Part shown: one piece after another, positions 7,765 to 14,404 of the stretch
How positions within the stretch are numbered: position 1 is the stretch's first letter
Layout of the letters: every line of letters begins with the position of its first letter
Origin: an uncultured Lachnospiraceae bacterium
GTDB lineage: Bacteria; Bacillota_A; Clostridia; Lachnospirales; Lachnospiraceae
Assembly (NCBI GenBank): GCA_902795985.1
Contig: CADBNG010000324.1
Location: 1 to 14,404, forward strand
DNA length: 14,404 nt
Direction of reading: 5' to 3'
Made by a program: the position numbers and the translations under genes
Notes under the pieces: generated by a model
The model's input: only the letters and a program-made list of their open reading frames with translations
What the model was told of the DNA's origin: nothing
Database searches by the model: none

Positions 7765-7790
7765 GTGGGAAATTGTGGAGGATTGTGGGG
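7765..7790 (+). promoter_or_regulatory. MraZ operator (three GTGG repeats)
   Basis: GTGGGA (7765), GTGGAG (7775) and GTGGGG (7785) recur at exactly 10-bp spacing, about one helical turn, just downstream of the -10. Arrays of GTGGG-type repeats with about 5-nt spacers ahead of mraZ are the known binding sites of the MraZ repressor. Overlap with the start site predicts autorepression of the whole dcw operon. Confidence 0.8.
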
Positions 7791-7813
7791 AGACAATCCG
7801 TCGAGGAAAGAAC

Positions 7814-8245
7814 ATGTTTAGCGGTGAATACAATCATTCAATTGATGAAAAAGGCCGGCTGATCATCCCTTCGAAGTTCCGGTACGAATTAGGGGAGTCT
7901 TTCGTACTGACCAGAGGGCTGGACGGCTGTATCTGTATTTATCCGCAGAAGGAATGGGACGTCCTCGAAGAAAAACTCCGCCAGCTCCCGCTGAACAACA
8001 AAAGCTCACGTTTTGTCACCCGATTCCTGATCGGCGGCGCCGTGAACTGCGAGCTGGACAAGCAGGGGAGAATACTTGTACCGGCTCCGCTCCGGGAACA
8101 CGCCGGCCTGACCAAGGATGCCGTTATTGTCGGCACGCTGGAAAGGATCGAGATCTGGGACAAGACAAGGTGGGACGAAACCTGCAGCTTCGATGACGTG
8201 GAAGCGATTGCCGAAAACTTAAGTGAAGCCGGCATTCTGATCTGA
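7814..8245 (+). CDS. mraZ: Transcriptional regulator MraZ
   Basis: MraZ is a ring-forming DNA-binding protein and the conserved first gene of dcw clusters, repressing its own operon. The 143-residue product has two SpoVT/AbrB-like half domains, each with the DxxxR hallmark: [15 protein letters not shown] (about 9-23) and [13 protein letters not shown] (about 80-92). The start [11 protein letters not shown] is typical, and GAGGAAAG lies just upstream. An in-frame ATG at 7664 would add 50 residues but would be read through the clpC terminator and the mraZ promoter and operator, so I reject it. The gene is preceded by its own promoter and a three-repeat operator, and rsmH starts 4 nt after its stop codon, implying translational coupling. 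Confidence 0.95.
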   Translation: MFSGEYNHSIDEKGRLIIPSKFRYELGESFVLTRGLDGCICIYPQKEWDVLEEKLRQLPLNNKSSRFVTRFLIGGAVNCELDKQGRILVPAPLREHAGLTKDAVIVGTLERIEIWDKTRWDETCSFDDVEAIAENLSEAGILI

Positions 8246-8249
8246 ACGT

Positions 8250-9191
8250 ATGGAGTTTGCGCACATTTCCGTTCTGCCAAAGGAAACCATTGAAATGCTC
8301 CGCATCGATCCGGAAGGAATCTATGTGGACGGCACCTTAGGGGGCGGCGGACACGCCCGGGCGATTGCCAGCCGGTTAAGGGGCGGCGGCAGGTTGTACG
8401 GGTTTGACGTCGATGAGGATGCGATCGCTGCGGCATCCGAACATTTGAAGGACTATTCCGATCGGGTTACGATCATTCGCAGCAATTTCGGCCGCATGGC
8501 CGAAGAGCTCGCGCAAAGGGGAGTCGCGGGCGTGGACGGTATCCTCCTGGACCTGGGAGTATCGTCCTATCAGTTGGACAACCCCGACAGGGGATTTACC
8601 TATCGCGCTGACGCGCCGCTGGATATGCGCATGGACAAAAGCGCGCCGCTCACGGCAGCCGATGTGGTGAACACCTTTGGAGGGGACGAGCTGTACGGTA
8701 TCATCCGAAACTACGGCGAGGAACGCTTCGCGAAGCGGATTGCGGGAAACATCTGCAAAGAACGGCAGAAACACCCCATCCGGACCACCGGCGAACTGGC
8801 GGAGATCATCAAAGCATCGATCCCGGCAAAAAACCAGAAGGGCGGCGGACACCCCGCGAAGAGGACGTTCCAGGCGATCCGGATCTGCGTCAATGACGAG
8901 CTGGGTGTGCTGGAGCGGTCGCTGGAAGGCATGATCGGGCTCCTGAACGATAAGGGACGGCTGTGTGTTATTACTTTCCATTCTCTGGAAGACCGGATCG
9001 TCAAAAACATCTTCAGGACCAATGAAAACCCATGCACCTGTCCGAAGGACTTTCCTGTCTGTGTATGCGGGAAAAAGAGCAGGGGCAGGGTGATCACCGC
9101 AAAACCCATCGTGCCGGCGGAAGAGGAGATCCTTGGCAACAACCGGGCACACAGCGCCAAGCTCCGGGTGTTCGAAAGAAGGCTGACGTAA
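8250..9191 (+). CDS. rsmH: 16S rRNA (cytosine(1402)-N4)-methyltransferase RsmH
   Basis: RsmH (formerly MraW) uses S-adenosylmethionine to methylate N4 of C1402 in the P-site of 16S rRNA, tuning initiation fidelity. The 313-residue length is usual. The start [17 protein letters not shown] is characteristic. Other family motifs are the SAM-binding [10 protein letters not shown] (27-36), [13 protein letters not shown] (98-110), the following [30 protein letters not shown], and TFHSLEDR (His244). A CTCP...CVCG cysteine cluster (about 257-271) is also typical. It begins 4 nt after mraZ with no strong Shine-Dalgarno, so translation probably depends on coupling to mraZ. About 100 nt separate it from the ftsL-like gene. 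Confidence 0.96.
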   Translation: MEFAHISVLPKETIEMLRIDPEGIYVDGTLGGGGHARAIASRLRGGGRLYGFDVDEDAIAAASEHLKDYSDRVTIIRSNFGRMAEELAQRGVAGVDGILLDLGVSSYQLDNPDRGFTYRADAPLDMRMDKSAPLTAADVVNTFGGDELYGIIRNYGEERFAKRIAGNICKERQKHPIRTTGELAEIIKASIPAKNQKGGGHPAKRTFQAIRICVNDELGVLERSLEGMIGLLNDKGRLCVITFHSLEDRIVKNIFRTNENPCTCPKDFPVCVCGKKSRGRVITAKPIVPAEEEILGNNRAHSAKLRVFERRLT

Positions 9192-9292
9192 GCGCAGACC
9201 GAACTTTGGAACAGGCGGGGTCCGGCAGGAGCTTCGGGAACAGAACGACGGATCGTTGAAGGCAGGTTTGAACAGAAGGATTTGTAAGAGAA

Positions 9293-9787
9293 ATGCCTAA
9301 GACTGCAGCTTTGAACAGAAGGGTAAATACTTACAGGGGCCCGCGCTCGGGCATGGAAACAGTAGAGGACGGCACCGCCGTCCGGAATCTGAGCGGCGTC
9401 GCGGTCGACGTCCCGCAAAAAAGGCGCGCATCCCGAAAAACGATTGCAATCGGACGCGCCGCAGGCTTAAGCCGGATTTTTGTAGTGTTCCTGACAATCT
9501 GCTGTGTTTTAACCACAGCGATGTGTGTCGCCTATCTGCAGGAACGCTCCCGTGTCATCTCGCTGAACGACGAGATCGGCATTCTGGAATCGACCTATAC
9601 CGGGCTTAAGGGAGACAACGACGCGAAATACAATCAGGTCATCAGCTCATTTACGCTGGAAGATGTGAAGGACGCGGCGCTGAACCGGCTGGGAATGCAT
9701 TACGCGCAGGCCGACCAGGTGCGTTATTACAGCCTTCAGACCGACAGTTATGTAAGACAATATCAAGAGGTGGCACACGCAGAATAG
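9293..9787 (+). CDS. ftsL: FtsL-like cell division membrane protein
   Basis: The 164-residue bitopic protein has a basic cytoplasmic N-terminus (1-60), one transmembrane helix (about 61-82, IFVVFLTICCVLTTAMCVAY), and an extracytoplasmic helical region (about 83-135) with the heptad-like pattern of FtsL/DivIC, ending ALNRLGMHYAQADQV, which resembles the common Leu-Gly-Met end of these proteins. FtsL pairs with DivIC and DivIB to activate septal wall synthesis. Sequence conservation in this family is low, so the call rests on topology, the end motif and position between rsmH and the class B PBP. AGAAGGA lies upstream of the ATG, and the PBP start follows the stop by 7 nt. The cytoplasmic tail of about 60 residues is longer than in many relatives. 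Confidence 0.8.
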   Translation: MPKTAALNRRVNTYRGPRSGMETVEDGTAVRNLSGVAVDVPQKRRASRKTIAIGRAAGLSRIFVVFLTICCVLTTAMCVAYLQERSRVISLNDEIGILESTYTGLKGDNDAKYNQVISSFTLEDVKDAALNRLGMHYAQADQVRYYSLQTDSYVRQYQEVAHAE

Positions 9788-9794
9788 GTGCACC

Positions 9795-12212
9795 GTGAGC
9801 AAGACCGGACGACAGGCAAAAGCGGAGAGGTTTTCTCCGATACGTATAAATACAAAGTTCAGAAAAAAGCTGGTAGTGCTGTTCTTTGCGGCAATACTGG
9901 CTTTAGTTGCGTTAGTCGGACGCATTACCTATATCAACGTGACCCGCGGAGAAGACTACCGCCGGATCGTTCTTTCCAATATCCAGCAGCAGTACGAAAG
10001 CCGGACCCTGCCCTTTAAGCGGGGCGATATTACCGACCGGAACGGAACGCTGCTGGCAACCAGCGAAAGGGTTTACAACCTTGTTCTCGACTGTACGGTG
10101 GTGAATTACGAGACCGAGGACGATGACGGCAATAAAATCCGGCCCTATCGCGAACCGACGCTGAACGCGCTGGTAAAACAGTTTCATCTGGCAAAAAAAG
10201 ATATCGAAAAGATCCTGGACACCCGGGAGACGCAGAACAGCCAGTACCAGATCCTGGTACACGACGTCACCATGGCGCAGCGGGAGGAGTGGGAGAACTA
10301 CGTGGAGCCTCCCGAAGACCTGCCCATGACCAAGGAAGAACGGTTGGAGCGCGCCAGCATTCACGGGGTCTGGTTTGAGGAATCCTACAAACGGATTTAT
10401 CCGCAGAACTCGCTGGCCTGCGACCTGATTGGCTTTACCTATGCCGTGAATGAAGCCTCCTGGGGCATCGAGGGCTATTACAGCGATACCCTGAACGGGG
10501 TGAACGGCCGCCGCTTCGGCTATTTCAATTCCGACGCGGACGTGCAGCAGACCATTATCGAGCCGGTCAACGGCAACAACGTCATCTCCACCATCGATAT
10601 TAATATTCAGGAGATCATCCGCGAGGCGATCCAGGCCTTTGAGACCAAGTACAGCACCGGACCGAAAAAGGGTGTCAAAGGCGCGAAGAACATCTGCGTG
10701 ATCGTCATGGATCCGAACAACGGGGAAATCCTCGGCATGGATTCCAACAACTGGTACGACCTGAACGACCCCAGGGATCTTTCCGGCATCCTCAACCAGG
10801 CCGATCTGGCCAATATGACGGACGAGGAAAAGGTCGAGAAGATGAACGAAATCTGGCGGAACTTCTGCGTGTCCGATGCCTATGAGCCCGGATCGGTGGT
10901 GAAGCCTCTGACCGTAGCAGCCGCGCTGGAGACCGCGTCCATTACCGAAAAGGACCGGTTCGAATGCGACGGCGGCGAAGAAGTCCGGGGAACGTACGTG
11001 AAGTGCGCGATCTGGCCGGACGTCCACGGGAAGCTGGATTTTTACGGAGCCATCGCGAATTCCTGCAACGACTGCATCATGCAGATCGTCAAAAAGGAAG
11101 GATATGAAACGTACCTGAAATATTTCTCCTATTTCAACTTCGGAGAAGATACCGGAATCGACCTGCCGGGCGAAAACCCGGGCATTGTATATACGGAAAA
11201 CAACATGGGCGAGATGGAGCTGGCGACCGCTTCCTTCGGGCAGGGCTTTACCTGTACGATGATCCAGGAGGCGTCGGCCATCGCTTCCCTCATCAACGGC
11301 GGATATTACTATCGTCCGCACGTTGTCAGCGCCGTTACGGATGAAACCGGCAATATCGTTGAACGTGTCGATGCGGTAGTGGAACGGCAGACCGTTTCGA
11401 AAAAGACCAGCGACATGATCAAAACCGCGATGGGCAAAACCATCACCGAAGGTACCGGCGAATACACCCGCATTACCGGCTATTCCATGGGCGCGAAAAC
11501 CGGAACGGCGGAAAAGCTGCCGCGAGGCACCGGGGATTACCTGACCTCCTTTATCGGCTTCGCCCCGCTGAACGATCCCCGGGTGCTCGTTTACGTGATC
11601 GTCGACGAACCGAACGTGGCCGAGCAGGACTCTTCCCTGTTCGCGCAGGAAGTGGCCCGTGACATTCTGGTCGAGCTGCTCCCGTATCTGGGACTTTTCC
11701 CGGATGCGCCGGAAGTGGTCGGATATACCCCGGGTGAAGAGGAAGAATATTATTATGAGGAACCGGAGGAAACGCCGGCGCCTCTGCCGTCCGGGCTTCC
11801 GGGATTGACGGGAACACCGGGCACGACACCCGCGCCGGAGGGTGAGCAGCCGTCGGAAGAAACCCAGCCGGGTGAAAACGGCCAGCCTGCGGGAGAGGGC
11901 GAAACGCCGGGCGAGGGCCAGCCTGCGGGAGAGGGCGAAACGCCGGGCGACGGCCAGCCTGCGGGAGAAGGCGAAGTGCCGGGCGAGGGCCAGGATACCG
12001 GAGAGGGCGAAGTGCCTGGCGACGGCCAGGATACCGGAGAAGGCGAAGTGCCGAATGACGACCAGGATACCGGAGAAGGCGAAGTGCCGGATGAAGGTCA
12101 GCCCGCCGATGAGGGAGAAATGACCGGCGACGGCCAGGGCGAGATTCCGGAAGATACCCAGCCCGTTGACGGAGGAGATGTACCGGAGGACGGGGAATCC
12201 TTTAACGAATAG
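9795..12212 (+). CDS. Class B penicillin-binding protein, FtsI/SpoVD/Pbp2B type, with acidic repeat tail
   Basis: This is a monofunctional D,D-transpeptidase that makes 4-3 cross-links in septal or spore-cortex peptidoglycan. The 805-residue product starts with GTG, 7 nt after ftsL. It has a basic N-terminus, one membrane anchor (about 25-46), and a dimerisation domain opening with RGDITDRNGTLLA (about 76-88). The transpeptidase domain has all three active-site motifs: SVVK (nucleophile Ser367, Lys370), SCN (423-425) and KTGT (568-571). No PASTA domain follows; instead residues from about 650 form a Pro/Gly/Glu-rich, low-complexity tail with about seven 12-residue repeats of the type GEGEVPGDGQDT. 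Position in the dcw cluster fits either FtsI/Pbp2B (division) or SpoVD (sporulation); the sequence alone does not decide. Confidence 0.9.
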   Translation: MSKTGRQAKAERFSPIRINTKFRKKLVVLFFAAILALVALVGRITYINVTRGEDYRRIVLSNIQQQYESRTLPFKRGDITDRNGTLLATSERVYNLVLDCTVVNYETEDDDGNKIRPYREPTLNALVKQFHLAKKDIEKILDTRETQNSQYQILVHDVTMAQREEWENYVEPPEDLPMTKEERLERASIHGVWFEESYKRIYPQNSLACDLIGFTYAVNEASWGIEGYYSDTLNGVNGRRFGYFNSDADVQQTIIEPVNGNNVISTIDINIQEIIREAIQAFETKYSTGPKKGVKGAKNICVIVMDPNNGEILGMDSNNWYDLNDPRDLSGILNQADLANMTDEEKVEKMNEIWRNFCVSDAYEPGSVVKPLTVAAALETASITEKDRFECDGGEEVRGTYVKCAIWPDVHGKLDFYGAIANSCNDCIMQIVKKEGYETYLKYFSYFNFGEDTGIDLPGENPGIVYTENNMGEMELATASFGQGFTCTMIQEASAIASLINGGYYYRPHVVSAVTDETGNIVERVDAVVERQTVSKKTSDMIKTAMGKTITEGTGEYTRITGYSMGAKTGTAEKLPRGTGDYLTSFIGFAPLNDPRVLVYVIVDEPNVAEQDSSLFAQEVARDILVELLPYLGLFPDAPEVVGYTPGEEEEYYYEEPEETPAPLPSGLPGLTGTPGTTPAPEGEQPSEETQPGENGQPAGEGETPGEGQPAGEGETPGDGQPAGEGEVPGEGQDTGEGEVPGDGQDTGEGEVPNDDQDTGEGEVPDEGQPADEGEMTGDGQGEIPEDTQPVDGGDVPEDGESFNE
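11881..12140 (+). repeat. 36-bp tandem repeats in the PBP tail
   Basis: About seven direct copies with a 36-bp period (for example GCCAGCCTGCGGGAGAGGGC at 11881 and again at 11917) encode a 12-residue unit G-E-G-E-(T/V)-P-G-(E/D)-G-Q-(P/D)-(A/T). Early copies are nearly identical at the DNA level and later ones diverge, consistent with recent expansion by slippage or unequal recombination. Whole-unit changes keep the reading frame. Confidence 0.9.
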
Positions 12213-12280
12213 AATTTTTGCCCTGAATACGAACGGGGCCGGCCTTGCGAACCGGAGATTTAAAGAAGGGAACCGATTGT

Positions 12281-13231
12281 ATGTTTAATATATTATTACC
12301 GTTATTTATCGCTTTTGCCATCTGCGCCTGCAGCGGGCCGTTTCTGATCCCTTACCTGCGGCGGCTGAAGTTTGGCAATACTGAGCGGGAAGAGGGCGTC
12401 CAGTCCCATTTAAAAAAGGCCGGAACGCCGACAATCGGGGGGCTGATGTTCCTGGCGGGCATTATCGTCGCCTGTCTTTTCTTCATAAAAGAACCGGGGA
12501 TCCGGCTGATCCTTTTGCTGACAGCCGGCTTCGGCGTTATCGGTTTTCTGGATGATTATCTGAAGGTGGTCAAAAAGAACAGCGACGGGCTCATCGCCTG
12601 GCAGAAGCTGATCCTGGAATTTGCAGTCGCGACCCTGTTCCTGGTCCTGATGCTGAAGACAACGGATGCCACACTGCTTGTGCGCCTTCCGTTCACCGGC
12701 GGGAAGATGCTGGATATCGGCATTATGGCCTACCCGTTCTATTACATTGTCGTGCTCGCCGTGGTTAACGGCGTGAACTTTACAGACGGTCTGGACGGGC
12801 TGGCTTCCAATGTTACGAGCGTCGTGGCGGTCTTTTTCATCGCTGTGTCCATCAGCCTGAAAGCCGGAATTGAGCCGGCGGCGGCTGCCGTTTTCGGCGG
12901 TCTGACGGCCTTTCTGCTGTACAACACCTATCCGGCAAAGATTTTTATGGGCGATACCGGGGCGCTTGCGCTGGGCGGATTTGTCGCAGCCTGCGCGTTC
13001 TGGCTCAATATGCCGCTGTACATTCTGATTTTCGGCCTGATTTATGCCGTCGAACTCCTTTCCGTGGCGCTGCAGGTGGTTTACTTCAAGGCGACTCACG
13101 GAAAACGTCTGTTTAAAATGGCGCCGATCCATCATCATTTCGAACTCTGCGGCTGGTCCGAGCCGCGGATTGTCGCCGTATTTACCATCGTTACCGTGCT
13201 GCTTTGCGTTATCGCGTTTGCGGCGTTATAA
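12281..13231 (+). CDS. mraY: Phospho-N-acetylmuramoyl-pentapeptide transferase MraY
   Basis: MraY transfers phospho-MurNAc-pentapeptide from UDP to undecaprenyl phosphate, making lipid I at the cytoplasmic membrane face. The 316-residue, highly hydrophobic protein has the pattern of about ten membrane helices and the family motifs GTPTIGG (48-54), the DDYLK catalytic aspartates (91-95), NFTDGLDGL (166-174), FMGDTGALALGG, and the histidine-rich HHHFELCGWSE loop (His284-286). I chose ATG 12281 because AAAGAAGGG lies about 10 nt upstream and MraY normally starts here; an upstream in-frame TTG at 12245 would add a charged, non-conserved 12-residue extension. It follows the PBP by 68 nt. Normally murD, ftsW/spoVE and murG come next, but here divIB does. 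Confidence 0.96.
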   Translation: MFNILLPLFIAFAICACSGPFLIPYLRRLKFGNTEREEGVQSHLKKAGTPTIGGLMFLAGIIVACLFFIKEPGIRLILLLTAGFGVIGFLDDYLKVVKKNSDGLIAWQKLILEFAVATLFLVLMLKTTDATLLVRLPFTGGKMLDIGIMAYPFYYIVVLAVVNGVNFTDGLDGLASNVTSVVAVFFIAVSISLKAGIEPAAAAVFGGLTAFLLYNTYPAKIFMGDTGALALGGFVAACAFWLNMPLYILIFGLIYAVELLSVALQVVYFKATHGKRLFKMAPIHHHFELCGWSEPRIVAVFTIVTVLLCVIAFAAL

Positions 13232-13232
13232 T
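13204..13232 (+). promoter_or_regulatory. Candidate divIB promoter at the mraY 3' end
   Basis: A perfect -10 TATAAT (13227-13232) overlaps the mraY stop codon. Exactly 17 nt upstream is a weak -35-like TTGCGT (13204-13209). The start would be near 13239, giving a leader of about 150 nt to divIB. The -10 may be a by-product of a TTA-TAA codon pair followed by TAA, so this is tentative. Confidence 0.35.
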
Positions 13233-13257
13233 AAAAGTTAAAGCTCATTGTAATTTC

Positions 13258-13297
13258 CGCGGCACCCTTTGTGCGGTGAAACCGTACTCATGCCGCG
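13258..13297 (+). promoter_or_regulatory. Stem-loop in the mraY-divIB gap
   Basis: An outer 7-bp stem CGCGGCA/TGCCGCG (13258-13264 with 13291-13297) encloses an inner 7-bp stem GTGCGGT/ACCGTAC (13271-13277 with 13281-13287, one G-T pair) with a GAA loop. Only CTTTTG follows, so it is a weak terminator at best. A second hairpin of 7 bp with a TTC loop lies at 13323-13339. Together they make the 157-nt gap highly structured. It could be a leader element or an attenuator; no known riboswitch was recognised. Confidence 0.45.
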
Positions 13298-13388
13298 CTT
13301 TTGCGATGTATAACCGGGCCGTCCGGGAGTTCCTTCCGGGCAGACCGTTTCGCCCCGTTTCACATCGCCTGCAGGAACGCGCATATCG

Positions 13389-14404
13389 ATGAATGCCGAA
13401 CGCAGAAAAAGGAGAAAAGGAAGCCCCCTTCTGGTCATCGTCCTGATCCTGGGACTGGTGGCCGCGGCTGTCGTGGTCTTTTTCCGCGCCTTTCTGATCG
13501 AAGATGTGCGGGTGGAGGGCAATCTCCGTTATACGGAAGACGAGATTAAAAGCCTTTGCATGGTCGGCCCCCTGGCGCAGAATTCGATACTGATGTCGGT
13601 CTTTCAGAAGCAGATCGACCTGAGCGACCGGGCTTTTCTGGATCATGTCTCGGTGGAATACATCGACCGCCATTCCATCCTTCTCCGCGTGAAGGAAACC
13701 AATCTCGTGGGCATGTTTGAAATCCGCGGCTATTATTACTACTTCGACCAGTATGGCAAGGTCACCGAAGTGCTGACCGAACCGGATGAAGAGGAAGGAA
13801 AATACGTCCCGAAGATCATCGGCCTCGGCGCCTCGAACATTGGCCTCGAGCACGTCATTGTTTTTGAGGAGCCGCAGGCGCTGAACACCATCACCGCCAT
13901 CCGCAACGTCATCGCCCGTTACGAAATCTGTCCCGATATCGTCGAATTCGACGCCGACATGAACATCACGCTTCATTACGGCGATATTACCGCGCTGCTC
14001 GGTCCGGACGTGCTTCTCGAAGAGAAAATGATCCGCGTCGGCGGCATCCTGCCGCATCTGGAAGGCTACAAGGGCGTCCTCCACCTGGAAAACTTCACCC
14101 GCGATACCGAAAACATCGTCTTCGATTCGGAGGAAGTCCTGAACGAAGACGAAGACACCGACCCGACCTACGAGGAGCTCTGGGAAGCGGAGAACGCGGA
14201 GTGGCTGGAGGAGGAAGAATACCCGGAAGAAACCGCCGGGACGGATGAAAATGCGTCGGAAGGAGAAGCAGCGGGAACGGATGGCGCAGCGCCGGAAGGA
14301 GAGGCGGCCGGGACGGATGGTGCAGCATCGGAAGGTGAAGCAGCTGTGACGGATGGCACAGCATCGGAAGGTGAAGCCGTTGGGACAGATCCCGCAGTAT
14401 CGGA
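13389..14404 (+). CDS. ftsQ: Cell division protein DivIB/FtsQ (3' end outside window)
   Basis: DivIB/FtsQ is a bitopic divisome protein that, with FtsL and DivIC, controls septal wall synthesis. The visible 338 residues show a basic N-terminus (MNAERRKRRKGS), one transmembrane helix (about 13-32), then a POTRA domain opening with IEDVRVEGNLRYTEDEI (about 37-53), and the beta domain (VKETNLVGMFEIRG..YYFDQYGKVTEV, continuing to about 235). From about 240 the chain becomes strongly acidic, and from 284 it runs into 12-residue repeats of the type GTDGAASEGEAA that continue off the window. AGGA lies about 12 nt before the ATG; no better in-frame start is seen. It lies 157 nt after mraY rather than after murG. 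The fold is recognised by topology and POTRA motif, as overall identity in this family is low. Confidence 0.87.
   Translation, partial: MNAERRKRRKGSPLLVIVLILGLVAAAVVVFFRAFLIEDVRVEGNLRYTEDEIKSLCMVGPLAQNSILMSVFQKQIDLSDRAFLDHVSVEYIDRHSILLRVKETNLVGMFEIRGYYYYFDQYGKVTEVLTEPDEEEGKYVPKIIGLGASNIGLEHVIVFEEPQALNTITAIRNVIARYEICPDIVEFDADMNITLHYGDITALLGPDVLLEEKMIRVGGILPHLEGYKGVLHLENFTRDTENIVFDSEEVLNEDEDTDPTYEELWEAENAEWLEEEEYPEETAGTDENASEGEAAGTDGAAPEGEAAGTDGAASEGEAAVTDGTASEGEAVGTDPAVS
14238..14404 (+). repeat. 36-bp tandem repeats in the DivIB tail
   Basis: Four full copies and a partial fifth start at 14238, 14274, 14310, 14346 and 14382, period 36 bp. They encode G/V-T-D-(G/E)-x-A-(S/P)-E-G-E-A-(A/V). 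The array is cut by the window end, so the copy number is unknown. Confidence 0.9.

Noticed and set aside
7664..7813. N-terminal extension of mraZ from an upstream ATG
   Set aside because: The 50 extra codons run through the clpC terminator and the mraZ promoter and operator; the conserved MraZ start [11 protein letters not shown] is at 7814 with a good Shine-Dalgarno.
9912..11321. Long minus-strand open frame (469 codons) opposite the class B PBP
   Set aside because: The sense frame carries all PBP active-site motifs; the antisense product has no recognisable domain or plausible start context.
11842..12123. Alternative plus-strand frame through the PBP tail encoding an Arg/Ala/Lys repeat peptide
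   Set aside because: It is the out-of-frame reading of a 36-bp repeat that lacks stops in that frame; there is no ribosome-binding site or independent support.
11881..12140. Regular 36-bp repeats as a CRISPR array
   Set aside because: Repeats are contiguous with no unique spacers, and they are in frame within a coding sequence.
12245..12280. TTG start adding 12 residues to MraY
   Set aside because: The extension is charged and not conserved, and it contains the Shine-Dalgarno for the ATG at 12281.
13245..14084. Minus-strand open frame (279 codons) opposite divIB
   Set aside because: The plus-strand frame has a membrane helix and POTRA domain in the expected dcw position. The antisense frame is a codon-bias shadow.

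Overview
This window looks like chromosomal DNA from a Gram-positive Bacillota, most probably class Clostridia. The evidence is a ClpC-type (not ClpA-type) unfoldase, a PcrA-type helicase with a C-terminal Tudor-like domain, a mraZ-led division and cell wall (dcw) cluster, a tRNA-Glu gene without an encoded CCA end, and a secreted L,D-transpeptidase with GBS-Bsp-like repeats of the kind common in gut and rumen Clostridia. The DNA is moderately GC-rich with G/C-rich third codon positions, which is why long spurious antisense ORFs appear. I cannot name the genus.

Layout. Positions 1-2532: 3' part of a gene for a large repeat-bearing L,D-transpeptidase that cross-links peptidoglycan. Positions 2533-2861: intergenic region with an imperfect palindrome resembling a REP element, then a complete minus-strand tRNA-Glu(CTC) unit (promoter, gene, terminator). 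That unit diverges from a two-gene operon, pcrA (2862-5075) and clpC (5094-7568), which closes with an intrinsic terminator at about 7652-7690. Positions 7726-7790: a sigma-A-type promoter and an array of GTGG repeats at 10-bp spacing, matching a MraZ operator. The dcw cluster follows: mraZ, rsmH, an ftsL-like gene, a class B penicillin-binding protein (FtsI/SpoVD/Pbp2B group), mraY, and after a structured 157-nt gap the start of divIB/ftsQ, which runs off the window.

Functionally the dcw genes form one unit. MraZ represses the operon and RsmH methylates 16S rRNA. MraY makes lipid I, the class B PBP cross-links septal peptidoglycan, and FtsL and DivIB form the scaffold that activates that synthase. 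The upstream L,D-transpeptidase is also a wall enzyme. PcrA and ClpC are housekeeping genome-maintenance and proteolysis functions.

Most of the window is ordinary core genome and I see no clear novel system. The points most worth following are: 36-bp (12-residue) acidic tandem repeats on the extracytoplasmic tails of both the PBP and DivIB; a dcw cluster that goes straight from mraY to divIB without murD, ftsW/spoVE and murG; a probable separate promoter and structured leader for divIB; clpC placed behind pcrA, away from ctsR-mcsA-mcsB, with one predicted phosphoarginine-binding glutamate replaced by alanine; and fully overlapping divergent promoters between tRNA-Glu and pcrA.
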